DNA of 64,000 bases from Solirubrobacteraceae bacterium (GTDB lineage Bacteria; Actinomycetota; Thermoleophilia; Solirubrobacterales; Solirubrobacteraceae): NCBI GenBank assembly GCA_030447275.1, contig JAUJPF010000007.1, positions 34,065 to 98,064 of the forward strand. Direction: 5' to 3'. Both the position numbers and the translations under genes were made by a program. Below, piece by piece: positions 24,010-32,917 of the stretch (its first letter is position 1; each line of letters opens with the position of its first letter). The notes beneath the pieces were generated by a model. The model was not told the DNA's origin. It saw nothing but the letters and a program-made list of their open reading frames with translations, and made no database searches.

Positions 24010-25274
24010 GCCGCGACGGGTATCGGGAAGCCCGCGGCCAGCTCGCGCACCTCCTGGCCAACGCGCTCGATCTCGTGCTCGGAGCCGCTCCGCGCGGCGT
24101 CCACGCCCTCGTCGATCCACCGCGCGATCGACTCCATCTCGGGCTCCGCCATCCCGCGCGTCGTGACCGCGGGCGTGCCGAGCCGCACCCCCGAGGGGTC
24201 GAACGGCTTGCGCGGGTCGAATGGGACCATGTTGTAGTTCAGCGTCAGCCCCGCGCGGTCCAGCGCCTGCGCGGCGACCTTCCCCGGCACGTCCTTCGCG
24301 GTCAGGTCGATGAGGACCAGGTGGTTGTCGGTGCCGCCGCTGACGAGATCGAACCCGCGCTCGACGAGCGCGGCCGCGAGCGCCTTCCCGTTCGCGACGA
24401 CCTGGTGGGCGTAGTCGGAGAAGTCGGGCCGGGAGGCCTCACCGAGCGCGACCGCGATCGCGGCGGTCGTGTGGTTGTGAGGGCCGCCCTGGAGCCCGGG
24501 GAAGACGGCGCGGTCGATCGCCGTGGCGTGCTCCTCGTCGCACAGGAGCATCGCACCGCGCGGCCCGCGGAGGGTCTTGTGCGTCGTCGTGGAGATGATC
24601 GGTGCGTGCCCGACCGGCGACGCGTGGGCGCCGCCCGCGACGAGCCCGGCGATGTGCGCGATGTCCGCGACGAGCATCGCCCCGACCTCCTCGGCGATCG
24701 CCGCGAAGCCCTCGAAGTCGATCGCGCGCGGGATCGCCGTGCCGCCGCAGAAGATGAGCTTCGGGCGCTCGGCGCGCGCCAGCTCGCGGACCTGGTCGAG
24801 ATCGACGCGCCCGGTGTCGCGGCCGACGTCGTACGCGACCGCGTTGAACCACTTGCCGGTCAGCGAGACGCCCCAGCCGTGCGTGAGGTGGCCGCCCATC
24901 GGCAGCGACATCCCCATCACGGTGTCGCCGGGCTGGAGCAGCGCGAGGTAGATCGCGAGGTTCGCGGGGGAGCCGGAGTACGGCTGGACGTTGGCGTGGT
25001 CGGCCCCGAACAGGCTCGTGGCCCGCTCGATCGCCAGCGCCTCGACGCGGTCGACGACCTGCTGGCCCTCGTAGTAACGCTTGCCTGGATAGCCCTCGGA
25101 GTACTTGTTCGTGAGGACGCTGGCCGTCGCCTCGAGCACGGCCTGCGACGCATGGTTCTCGGACGGGATGAGGCAGAGCGTCTCGGACTGACGCCGGACC
25201 TCGTCCGCGATCAGGGACGCGACTTCGGGATCGGTCGCCTCGAGCGACTCATCGGTGCGGGCAGCCAGGCTCAT
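24006..25274 (-). CDS. glyA: Serine hydroxymethyltransferase
   Basis: This 422-residue PLP enzyme interconverts serine plus tetrahydrofolate with glycine plus 5,10-methylene-tetrahydrofolate. Landmarks are LIPSENHASQAVLEATAS, NKYSEGYPGKRYYEGQQVVD, NVQPYSGSPANLAIYLALL, VADIAHIAGLVAGG, the PLP lysine in STTTHKTLRGPRGAM, and FPGLQGGPHNH. Length is normal for bacterial GlyA. It is the first gene of a minus-strand operon glyA-folE2-NRPS-LLM oxidase, so it may be a pathway-linked copy supplying one-carbon units or glycine. Divergent from the SDR gene across a 151-base gap. Confidence 0.95.
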   Translation of the reverse strand: MSLAARTDESLEATDPEVASLIADEVRRQSETLCLIPSENHASQAVLEATASVLTNKYSEGYPGKRYYEGQQVVDRVEALAIERATSLFGADHANVQPYSGSPANLAIYLALLQPGDTVMGMSLPMGGHLTHGWGVSLTGKWFNAVAYDVGRDTGRVDLDQVRELARAERPKLIFCGGTAIPRAIDFEGFAAIAEEVGAMLVADIAHIAGLVAGGAHASPVGHAPIISTTTHKTLRGPRGAMLLCDEEHATAIDRAVFPGLQGGPHNHTTAAIAVALGEASRPDFSDYAHQVVANGKALAAALVERGFDLVSGGTDNHLVLIDLTAKDVPGKVAAQALDRAGLTLNYNMVPFDPRKPFDPSGVRLGTPAVTTRGMAEPEMESIARWIDEGVDAARSGSEHEIERVGQEVRELAAGFPIPVAA

Positions 25275-25425
25275 GTGTCCCCTCGTTCTCTCCGGTGACT
25301 GTCAACGAACCCAGGCTACTCGTGCGCTCCGCGGATGGGCGGCCGGAATGCCGCAATGTATCGCATGCGGAGAGGGGAGCTTCAGCAACGAGGGGAGGCG
25401 TCACCGAAGGTAGTCTCACCGGCTC
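25275..25425. promoter_or_regulatory. Divergent control region between glyA and the SDR gene
   Basis: This is the only spacer that can promote both the glyA operon (minus) and the SDR gene (plus). It holds TGCCGCAATGTATCGCATGC at about 25348-25367, the least GC-rich part, where CCGCA and TGCGG arms flank a 10-base centre. I do not recognise a known riboswitch. Confidence 0.4.
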
Positions 25426-26229
25426 ATGCGCGGTCGCACCCGGCGCCGCGGCGCGCCCACATCGCCTCCCGCGGGGACCGTCGCCGTCCTCGGCGCCAGC
25501 GCGGGCCTCGGCGCGGCGCTCGCGCACCTGCATCGGCGGCGGGGCGACGACGTGGTCGCGGTCGCGCGCCGCGAGGAGCGCCTCCTCGAGCTCGGACGCG
25601 CCCCGGCCGGGCCGGTGAGCGGCGCATGGTACGTCGCGGGCGCCGACCTCGCGGACGGGCCGTCGCTCAGCCGGCTGTCGGACGCGTTGATCGAGCGGGG
25701 GCCGCTCGTGCGCGCGTACCTCGTCGCGGCGGCCGACGAGGCCGCGCGCGCCGGGACCCTCGAGGAGCGGCTCGCAGCGATCGAGCGGTATCACCGCCTG
25801 CTCTTCACCTCGTGGGTGGCGTTGACCGAGACGCTGATCGAGGCCCGGGCGGTCGGGCCGGAGTCAACGCTCGTCGCGATCTCCTCGATCGCCGCCGGCG
25901 TCCCGTTCCCGGGGCTCGCTCTGTACGGGGCGGGGAAGGCGGCGCTCGTGGCGGGGGCGCGGACGGCGCGCGAACGGCCCGGCCCACGCTGCGTCGTCGT
26001 CCGGCCCGGGCGGTTCGACAGCGAGTTCTTCGGGCCGCAGCCGTTCCTCGTCGACCGGCTGCCGTTCGCGCGCGCGCTCGAGGTGATGCGGGCGGTCGAC
26101 CGCGGCCGCGACGACGTGCATCTGGGTACGCTCAGCGATGTCGTGGCGAGTCGCGCCGAGGCGATGGTCCGCCGGCTCTCGAGCCGCCTCGTCAGGGATG
26201 CTTCGCCGTCGCCGGAGGAGGCCGGATGA
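25426..26229 (+). CDS. Short-chain dehydrogenase/reductase
   Basis: This 267-residue Rossmann-fold oxidoreductase has the cofactor motif GTVAVLGASAGLGAALAHL and a VVAVARREERL turn whose Arg residues suggest NADPH. The catalytic region is LVAISSIAAGVPFPGLALYG with Tyr and Lys in YGAGK, and PGRFDSEFF follows. The usual NNAG is replaced by YLVAAADEA, so it is a divergent SDR. Substrate unknown. Its TGA overlaps the ATG of the next gene (ATGA). Confidence 0.8.
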   Translation: MRGRTRRRGAPTSPPAGTVAVLGASAGLGAALAHLHRRRGDDVVAVARREERLLELGRAPAGPVSGAWYVAGADLADGPSLSRLSDALIERGPLVRAYLVAAADEAARAGTLEERLAAIERYHRLLFTSWVALTETLIEARAVGPESTLVAISSIAAGVPFPGLALYGAGKAALVAGARTARERPGPRCVVVRPGRFDSEFFGPQPFLVDRLPFARALEVMRAVDRGRDDVHLGTLSDVVASRAEAMVRRLSSRLVRDASPSPEEAG

Positions 26230-26611
26230 TCGATCGGGACGCAGAGATGTTCGGCTACGGCGTGGCGTCGTTCTGCGACCTCGTCGCCACGACGGCTGCG
26301 GACGACCCGCCCGCCGCCGTCGCGGCCGCGGCGCTCGCCGTCGCCGTCGCCGCCGCGCTCGCCGAGAAGTGCACCGACGGCGCCCCGGCCGCCGAGCTGC
26401 GGGAGATTCGCGCCGCTGCCTTCGCGATCGCCGTCTCGAGGACTTCCCGCGGCGCCTCGCGCGCGCGGGCGAGCGCGTGGCGGAGATCGCGCGAGCACTG
26501 CCGCCGGAGCCGCTCACGGGGGACACCGACCTGCGCTCGGCGGCCGAGCTCGCGGTCGGCGGGGCCCGCGCCGCGGACGCGGTCGCGGCGGGGAACCTCG
26601 GCCGCGGCTAG
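26226..26611 (+). pseudogene. Cyclodeaminase/cyclohydrolase (FchA-like) protein, frameshifted
   Basis: The start reads MFGYGVASFCDLVATTAAD, then PPAAVAAAALAVAVAAALAE and ELREIRAAAFAIAV. One missing base near 26437 shifts the frame to LEDFPRRLARAGERVAEIAR and DLRSAAELAVGGARAADAVA, AGNLGRG and a stop. The all-helical Ala-rich plan with a C-terminal AAxAGNL segment resembles the small formimino-tetrahydrofolate cyclodeaminase family, but it is shorter than usual (about 128 residues). It would fit the one-carbon theme of glyA and folE2 next door. The assignment is tentative. Confidence 0.45.
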
Positions 26612-27648
26612 AAGGCGGCCGCGGCGAACTCCCGGTAGGCGGCGAGGTGCTCGTCGACCATGCGGCCGACGTCGAACCGCTCGTGCGCGACGGCCCGGCA
26701 CCGCGCCGGCGAGATCTCGTCGATCCTGCCCGCCGCCGCGACCATCTCGTCGACCGAGTCGACGACGAACCCCGAGACGCCGTGCTCGACGACCTCGGGC
26801 GTCGCGCCGGCCCGGAGCGCGACGACGGGCGTGCCGGCAGCCGCGGCCTCCACCATCACGAGCCCGAACGGCTCGGGCCACCTCATCGGGCAGAGGACCA
26901 TCCGCGCGCGGGCCATCAGCTCCGCGAGCGTGGCGTCGTCCAGCTCGCCGACGTACTCGGCGCCGTCGCCGTCGAGCAGCGGCCGCAGTCGTTGCTCGAA
27001 GAAGCGCCGCTCGGCGGGCTCGGCGGCGCGGCCGGCGACGACGAGGCGCAGGCCCGCGCGTCGCGCGACGTCCACGGCGATGTCGGCGCCCTTGTACGGC
27101 GCGAGCCGGCCCGCGAACAGCGCGTAGTCCTCTTTGGCTGGCCGGAAGGGCACGGCGGCGACGTCGACGGCGTTGTGGATCGTCCGCAGGTAGGGCAGCC
27201 CGCGGTTGCTCTCGCGCTGGTGAGCGCTGATCGCGATGAGCCCGAGCGCGGGCCCGAGCCGCTCGAGGAGGCGCCGGTAGTCCTCCGAGATGAGCCGATG
27301 CAGCGTGTGTACGACGCGCAGGCCGCGGGATGCGGCGACCACCGGACCGGCCATCGAATGATCGTGGACGACGTCAGCGCCCGCGACGTCGAGAGAGTCG
27401 TACGCGCCGACGGCGTGGTCGAGCTCGGGAAAGACCGCCCCTACGACGTCCGCGCCGGCGGGCGCCGGAGGTGCCGGACGGCTCGCCAACAGCTGCGCGG
27501 ACGTAGCGGAGCCGGCCGGGGCGTACAGGGTCACGGCGTGCCCGCGAGCGGTGAGGCCGTCGACCAGGAGGCCGACGATCTTCTGGATCGGGCCGGTCTT
27601 CGGCGGTGGCACCGTCAGCCACGGCGGTGCCACCAGTGCGATCCTCAT
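26608..27648 (-). CDS. Glycosyltransferase family 4
   Basis: This 346-residue GT-B glycosyltransferase has an N-terminal acceptor domain (MRIALVAPPWLTVPPPKTG, VVHDHSMAGPVVAASRGL) and a C-terminal donor domain (YALFAGRLAPYKGADIAVDV, YVGELDDATLAELMARARMV). The retaining E-x7-E region is RWPEPFGLVMVEAAAAGTPV. It likely transfers a sugar from a nucleotide donor in the cytoplasm. Its stop overlaps the stop of the convergent cyclodeaminase-like gene. Confidence 0.9.
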   Translation of the reverse strand: MRIALVAPPWLTVPPPKTGPIQKIVGLLVDGLTARGHAVTLYAPAGSATSAQLLASRPAPPAPAGADVVGAVFPELDHAVGAYDSLDVAGADVVHDHSMAGPVVAASRGLRVVHTLHRLISEDYRRLLERLGPALGLIAISAHQRESNRGLPYLRTIHNAVDVAAVPFRPAKEDYALFAGRLAPYKGADIAVDVARRAGLRLVVAGRAAEPAERRFFEQRLRPLLDGDGAEYVGELDDATLAELMARARMVLCPMRWPEPFGLVMVEAAAAGTPVVALRAGATPEVVEHGVSGFVVDSVDEMVAAAGRIDEISPARCRAVAHERFDVGRMVDEHLAAYREFAAAAF

Positions 27649-27743
27649 CCGGCCACCGTGTGCGGATACTAAGCAGCGCGCCCGAGGCCGTCTCCGCAAG
27701 GCGGACCCGGGTGGGGACCGCTCGACGAACGGTTTCGATGCTG

Positions 27744-27758
27744 CCCTTCCTCGAAGGG
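27744..27758 (-). terminator. Hairpin after the NHL/ASH gene
   Basis: A CCCTTC-CTC-GAAGGG stem-loop lies just past the stop (27765) of the NHL gene. There is no T-run, which is usual for terminators in GC-rich actinobacteria. Confidence 0.45.
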
Positions 27759-27764
27759 GCCTCG

Positions 27765-30700
27765 TCACACCCCCCCGGGCGCCACCAGCCGCACCTTCGC
27801 CCGCCGCGCCACCGCCGGCCGGTCGCCCACCCGCATCGACCCCCGCAGCACCGCGTTCACCGCCCCGCGCCGCCGCAGCAGCTGCGCCCCGCGCTCGCTG
27901 AGCCGGAACGTGACGCGCCGCCGGCCTCCGGGGGCGATCGTCACGCGCCGCGACTTGCGGGTCAGGAAGATCGGGACGGGCTTGCCGGTCTTCGCCGACC
28001 GCCGCACGAGCTTGAGCGTCAGCCGGCCAACGCACGGCGCGCCGCCCTTGGGACAGAGCGCCGTGAGGCCCGTCGTGACGACGACCCCGCCGCGGCGACT
28101 TTTGACGCGCACCGACCCGCCCCGCTCGAGCCGCCACGGGCGGACCACGGTCTCCCCCGCGGGCACGACCGGCGCGGCCGAACGGGTGGGGTCGCGCGGG
28201 AAGGCGTCGACGTCGTCCGGCACGCCGTCGTTGTCGTCGTCGGTGTCGGCGTTGTCGCCGGTGCCGTCGCCGTCGGTGTCGGCCCACTCCGCCGGGTCCT
28301 GCGGGAACGCGTCCTGGCTGTCGGGGACGTTGTCGTTGTCGTCGTCGGTGTCGATCGTGTCCGGCGTGCCGTCGCCGTCGGTGTCGCTCCGCGTCGTCGT
28401 GCCGGTGCCGCTCAGGTTGACGATCAGCGCGGGCGCATTCGACGCGACGGTCAGCGTGGCCGACTTCGCCGCGGTCACCGTCGGATCGAAGTGCAGGCGC
28501 ACGGAGCACGTCTCGCCCGCGTCGAGCTGGGTCTCGGCCGCGCAGTCGCCGGCGGCGCCGGTGTGCCGCGCGAAGTGGCCGCTGTCGCCGGAGACCTCGA
28601 GGCCGCCCACCGTCACCGGCTCGGTACCGGTGTTGGCGATCGTCGCGGTCTGGTGCGCCGGCGGCTCGTCGACGTCGTGGGAGCCGAACGCGAGCGCGGG
28701 CGGGTCGCTCGAGAGCTCGGTCTGGATCCCGCTTCCGGCGAGGCCGATGGTCACGGGCGCGGCGTTCGAGGCGACGGTCAGGATCGCGGCCTTCGCGCCG
28801 ATCGAGCTCGGGTCGAAGCGCAGGCGGACCGTGCACGACTGGTGCTCGTCGAGCCTCGTGGCCGTCGTGCAGTCCGCGGGCGCGCCGGTCACGCGCGCGA
28901 AGTGCGTCGCGTCGCCCGACAGCGTCAACGCGCTGAGCCTGATCGCGTCGGTCCCGGTGTTGGTGATCGTCGACGACTGGATCGCGCTCGCGCCGGTGTC
29001 GACGTCGCGCGCGCCGAACGCCAGCGCTCCCGGCCCCCAGGCGAGCGCCGTGTGGACGCCGTCGCCGGTGAGGGCGACCGCGATCGACGAGCCGTTCGAG
29101 ACGACGGTGAGCGTCGCCGACTTCGCACCGCTGGAGACGGGGTCGAAGCGGACGCGCAGCGTGCACGTCTCGGCCGGGTCGAGCTGGGTGACCGGGGTGC
29201 AGTCGCCGGGGTCGTCGGTGACGCGCGCGAACTCGGTCGCGTCGCCCGAGAGCGTGAGCGCCGACACCGTCACCAGCTCGGTGCCGGTGTTGGTGAGCGT
29301 GGACGTCTGGATGGCCGTCGCGCCGTCGGCGACGCCCTGCGCGCCGAAGGCCAGCGTCGACGGCGTGCGGGTGAGCTGGGTGCGGACGCCGCTGCCGGTG
29401 AGGCCGACGGGAACCGCCGGAGCGTTCGAGGCCAAGGTCAGCGTCGCGGCCTTCGCGCCGGTGGAGGTCGGGTCGAAGCGCATCCGCAGCGTGCAGCTCG
29501 CGGCGGGCGCGAGCACGATCGTCGCGGTGCAGTCGCCCGCGCCGCCGGCCAGCCGGGAGAACTGCGTGGTCTCCCCGGCGAGCGTGAGCGCGGTCATCGT
29601 CACGGTCTGGGTGCCGGTGTTGGTGATCGTCGCCGTCTCGACCGCGCTCGGGCCGTCGTCGACGTCGCGCGGGCCGAACGCGAGCGCGCTCGGGCTGGCC
29701 GTGAGCTCGGTCTGGACGCCGGTGCCGCTCAGCGCGACGGTCAGCGGGCCGGCGCCGGAGGCGACGGTCAGCGTTGCCGCCTTCGCCCCCGTCGACGCGG
29801 GATCGAAGGCGAAGCGCAGCGTGCACGTCGCGCCCGCGGCGAGGGTGGTCGTCGCGGTGCAGTCGCCGGCGATCCCGGTCAGCCGCGCGAAGTGCGCCGT
29901 GTCGCCCGACAGCGTCAGCGCGGAGAGGCTCACGGTCTGCGTGCCGGTGTTGGTGATCGTCGAGCTCTGGATCGCGCTCGCGCCGTCGTCGACGTCGCGC
30001 GCGGCGAAGGCGAGGCTCGCCGGCGCGCGAGAGAGCTCGGTCTGGATGCCGGTGCCGCCGAGGCCGATGGTGACCGCGGGCGCGTTGGAGGCGACGTTGA
30101 GCGTCGCGCCCTTCGCTCCCACCGTCGACGGGTCGAAGCTCACTCGCACCGCGCACGTCTGGCCGGGGGCGAGCGTGGTCGACGTCGTGCAGTCGCCCGG
30201 GTCGCCGGCGTGCCGCGCGAAGTGCGCGGCGTCGCCGGAGAGCGTCAGGCCGGTGAGCGTGACGCTCTCCGTGCCGGTGTTGGTGATGGTCGATCGCTGG
30301 ACCGCGGTCGTGCCGTCGTCGATGTCGCGCGCGCCGAACGTGAGCGACGCCGGGCTCGAGGAGATCTCCGTCCGGGGAACGCGGAACAGGCTGATCCGGT
30401 GGTTGAGCCTCTCGGCGATGAAGATGTCGGTGCCGACGATGGCGAGGCCGAGCGGCTCGGAGAACTGGCCGGCCGCGTCGCCCTGGCTGGCGGCGCGGCA
30501 CGTCGTGACCGTGGTGCAGACGTCGGGGTTGCCGGCGCTCGCGTTGACGCCGCGGCCGAAGGCCCGCGCGAACACGCCGTCGGCGCCGAAGACGCTGAGC
30601 CGCCCGTTGAATCGCTCGGAGACGTAGATCGCGCCGTCGCCGACCGCGACGCCGAAGGGGAACGCGATCTGGCCCGCGCCGCCGCCCTGCGTTCCCGCCC

Positions 30701-32846
30701 GGCACGTCGTGGTGCAGACGTCCGGGTTGCCCGCTCCGGCGTTGACGCCCTTGCCGAGCGCGCGCGCGAACGCGCCCCCGGTCGCGAAGACGCTGATGCG
30801 GTGGTTGGCGTAGTCGGCGACGTGGACGCTCCCGCCGCTGATCGCCAGTCCGAACGGGCTGTTGAGCTGGCCGGACGCACCGCCCTGGGTGCCGAACCGG
30901 CAGGTCGTCGCGGGCGTGCAGACGTCGGGGTTGCCGGCCCCCGGGTTGACGTCCTTGCCGAAGGCACGCGCGAAGGCCCCGCCGGTGGTGAACACGCTGA
31001 TCCGCCGGTTGCCCTGGTCGGTCACGTAGACCTCGCCGCCGCTCACGGCGACGGCCACCGGGCTGTCGAGCTGGCCGCCGCCGCCGCCGAGGCTGCCGGA
31101 CTGGCAGGTGGTGACGGGGGTGCAGACGTCGGGGTTGCCGGCGCCGGGGTTGACGCCCTTGCCGAACGCGCGCACGAACGTCCCGCTCGTCGTGAACACG
31201 CTGATCCGGTTGTTGCCCTGGTCGGCGACGTAGACCTCGCCGCCGCTGACCGCCGCGGCGGCGGGCATCGTGAGCTGGCCGGCGCCGCCGCCGGGGGTGG
31301 CGCTCTGGCAGCCGGTGGCGCTCGTGCAGACGTCCGCGTTGCCGGCGCCCGGGTTCACGGTCCTGCCGAAGGCGCGGGCGAACGTCCCGCTCGCGGTGAA
31401 CACGGTGATCCGGTTGTTGCTCTGGTCGGCGACGTACGCCTCGCCGCCGGCGACCGCCAGGCCGTAGGGCAGGTTGAGCTGCGCCGCTCCGCCGCCGGCC
31501 GCGCCGCGGCTGCACCCGGTCGCGGTGGTGCACACGAACGGCGACGCGCCCCACACGCTCTTGCCGAACGCCCGCGCGAAGCCTCCGGCGGTGCCGAACA
31601 CGCTGACGCGGAAGTTGGAGCCCTCGGCCACGTACAGCTCGCCGCCGGCGACGGCCATCCCCGACGGGCCGCTGAGCTGCCCGGCGGCGCCTCCGGCGAC
31701 CCCGGCGCGGCACGCGGTGGTGCAGAGGTCGGGGTCGCCGGTGCCGGCGTTGACGCCCTTGCCGAACGCGCGCCCGAAGGTGCCGTCGGCGGCGAACACG
31801 CTGATCCGCTCGTTCCCGTCGCTGACGAAGACCTCGCCCGCGGCGACGGTGACGCCGAGCGGGACCTGGAGCTGGCCGGCGGCGCCGCCCTGGGTGCCGG
31901 CGCGGCAGGGGGTCAGCGCGGTGCAGACGTCCGGGCGGCCGATGCTCGGGTTGACGGCCTTGCCGAACGCGCGGGCGAACGTGCCGTCGGTGGCGAAGAC
32001 GCTCACGCGGTGGTTGTTGCGGTCGGCGACGTAGACCTCGCCGCCGGCGACCGTGACGTCGAACGGGAAGCCGAGCTGACCGGCGTCGGTGCCCGTCCCA
32101 CCGAACGTCCGCGCGAACGTCCCGTCCGCGCTGAAGACGCTGATCCGGTTGTTCGACGCGTCGGCGACATAGACCTCGCCGTCGCTGACCGCGACGCCGA
32201 GCGGGAAGTTGAGCTGACCGGGAGCGCCGCCCTGCACGCCGGCGCGGCACGTCGTCGCGGCGGTGCAGACGTCGGGGCTCCCCGAGCCGGCGTTGACGCC
32301 GCCGCCGAACGCGCGCAGGAACACGCCGCCGGTGGTGAAGACGCTCACGCGGTTGTTGGTCGCGTCCGCGACGAAGACCTCGCCGCCGGCGACCGCGACG
32401 GCGTACGGGTTGTTCAGCTGCCCGGCGAGCCCGCCGGCGGTGCCGGCGCGGCAGGTGGTCGCGCGCGAGCACACGTCGGCGCTGCCCCCGCTCGGGTTGA
32501 CGCCCTTGCCGAAGGCACGCACGAACGTCCCGTCGGTGCCGTTCACGCTGACGCGGTGGTTGTTCTGGTCGGCGACGTAGACCTCGCCGCCGCTGACCGC
32601 CACGGCCGCCGGGAAGCTGAGCTGCGCGGCGGCGTTTCCGTTCGCGCCGGTGCGGCAGGCGGTCGAGCACAGGTCGGCGGGCCCGGCGCCGAAGGCCCGG
32701 TCGAACACGGGATCGTCCGCCGAGGCCGGCTCGGCGTTCAGCAGCGCAAGCGCCAGCGCGAACAGCGCCGCCAGGCTCAGCAGAACGACTCGGGGCGTGC
32801 GGACCGGCAACCGGTGACCTCTGGCACTTCGACGGGGTTGACCCAT
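27765..32846 (-). CDS. Large secreted NHL-repeat / ASH-domain / thrombospondin-3 protein
   Basis: This 1693-residue protein has a signal peptide (VVLLSLAALFALALALLNA, then EPASA). There are 12 NHL beta-propeller repeats (GEVYVADQNNHRVSV type, about residues 40-800), enough for two six-bladed propellers. Eleven of them have an insert with two Cys, for example DVCTAATTCRAG. Next come six repeats of about 105 residues of the ASH/HYDIN choice-of-anchor type (ITNTGTESVTLTGLTLSGD, ending in SFDPSTVGAKGATLNVASNA). Two thrombospondin type 3 calcium segments (DTDGDGTPDTIDTDDDNDN) follow, and a basic C-terminal beta domain (RRVTIAPGGRRRVTFRLS). It is probably an exported cell-surface or matrix protein. 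Its mRNA has a hairpin over the ribosome site. Confidence 0.85.
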   Translation of the reverse strand: MGQPRRSARGHRLPVRTPRVVLLSLAALFALALALLNAEPASADDPVFDRAFGAGPADLCSTACRTGANGNAAAQLSFPAAVAVSGGEVYVADQNNHRVSVNGTDGTFVRAFGKGVNPSGGSADVCSRATTCRAGTAGGLAGQLNNPYAVAVAGGEVFVADATNNRVSVFTTGGVFLRAFGGGVNAGSGSPDVCTAATTCRAGVQGGAPGQLNFPLGVAVSDGEVYVADASNNRISVFSADGTFARTFGGTGTDAGQLGFPFDVTVAGGEVYVADRNNHRVSVFATDGTFARAFGKAVNPSIGRPDVCTALTPCRAGTQGGAAGQLQVPLGVTVAAGEVFVSDGNERISVFAADGTFGRAFGKGVNAGTGDPDLCTTACRAGVAGGAAGQLSGPSGMAVAGGELYVAEGSNFRVSVFGTAGGFARAFGKSVWGASPFVCTTATGCSRGAAGGGAAQLNLPYGLAVAGGEAYVADQSNNRITVFTASGTFARAFGRTVNPGAGNADVCTSATGCQSATPGGGAGQLTMPAAAAVSGGEVYVADQGNNRISVFTTSGTFVRAFGKGVNPGAGNPDVCTPVTTCQSGSLGGGGGQLDSPVAVAVSGGEVYVTDQGNRRISVFTTGGAFARAFGKDVNPGAGNPDVCTPATTCRFGTQGGASGQLNSPFGLAISGGSVHVADYANHRISVFATGGAFARALGKGVNAGAGNPDVCTTTCRAGTQGGGAGQIAFPFGVAVGDGAIYVSERFNGRLSVFGADGVFARAFGRGVNASAGNPDVCTTVTTCRAASQGDAAGQFSEPLGLAIVGTDIFIAERLNHRISLFRVPRTEISSSPASLTFGARDIDDGTTAVQRSTITNTGTESVTLTGLTLSGDAAHFARHAGDPGDCTTSTTLAPGQTCAVRVSFDPSTVGAKGATLNVASNAPAVTIGLGGTGIQTELSRAPASLAFAARDVDDGASAIQSSTITNTGTQTVSLSALTLSGDTAHFARLTGIAGDCTATTTLAAGATCTLRFAFDPASTGAKAATLTVASGAGPLTVALSGTGVQTELTASPSALAFGPRDVDDGPSAVETATITNTGTQTVTMTALTLAGETTQFSRLAGGAGDCTATIVLAPAASCTLRMRFDPTSTGAKAATLTLASNAPAVPVGLTGSGVRTQLTRTPSTLAFGAQGVADGATAIQTSTLTNTGTELVTVSALTLSGDATEFARVTDDPGDCTPVTQLDPAETCTLRVRFDPVSSGAKSATLTVVSNGSSIAVALTGDGVHTALAWGPGALAFGARDVDTGASAIQSSTITNTGTDAIRLSALTLSGDATHFARVTGAPADCTTATRLDEHQSCTVRLRFDPSSIGAKAAILTVASNAAPVTIGLAGSGIQTELSSDPPALAFGSHDVDEPPAHQTATIANTGTEPVTVGGLEVSGDSGHFARHTGAAGDCAAETQLDAGETCSVRLHFDPTVTAAKSATLTVASNAPALIVNLSGTGTTTRSDTDGDGTPDTIDTDDDNDNVPDSQDAFPQDPAEWADTDGDGTGDNADTDDDNDGVPDDVDAFPRDPTRSAAPVVPAGETVVRPWRLERGGSVRVKSRRGGVVVTTGLTALCPKGGAPCVGRLTLKLVRRSAKTGKPVPIFLTRKSRRVTIAPGGRRRVTFRLSERGAQLLRRRGAVNAVLRGSMRVGDRPAVARRAKVRLVAPGGV

Positions 32847-32864
32847 GCTCGGGTCCTCCCGAGC
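32847..32864 (-). promoter_or_regulatory. Hairpin holding the ribosome site of the NHL/ASH gene
   Basis: In the mRNA the 18 bases directly before ATG read GCTCGGG-AGGA-CCCGAGC. This is a perfect 7-bp stem whose 4-base loop is the Shine-Dalgarno core, immediately next to the start codon. It should limit translation when folded. Confidence 0.6.
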
Positions 32865-32917
32865 GGGCGCGTGCCCAGTTGGTCGGAGCCGGTCGGGAGA
32901 TCTGTAGCGCGGCGCAG

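Noticed and set aside
28400-32800. Regular DNA repeats that might be taken for a CRISPR array
   Set aside because: Spacing is set by protein repeats of NHL (about 190-200 bases) and ASH (about 320 bases) type, and the sequence is coding throughout.
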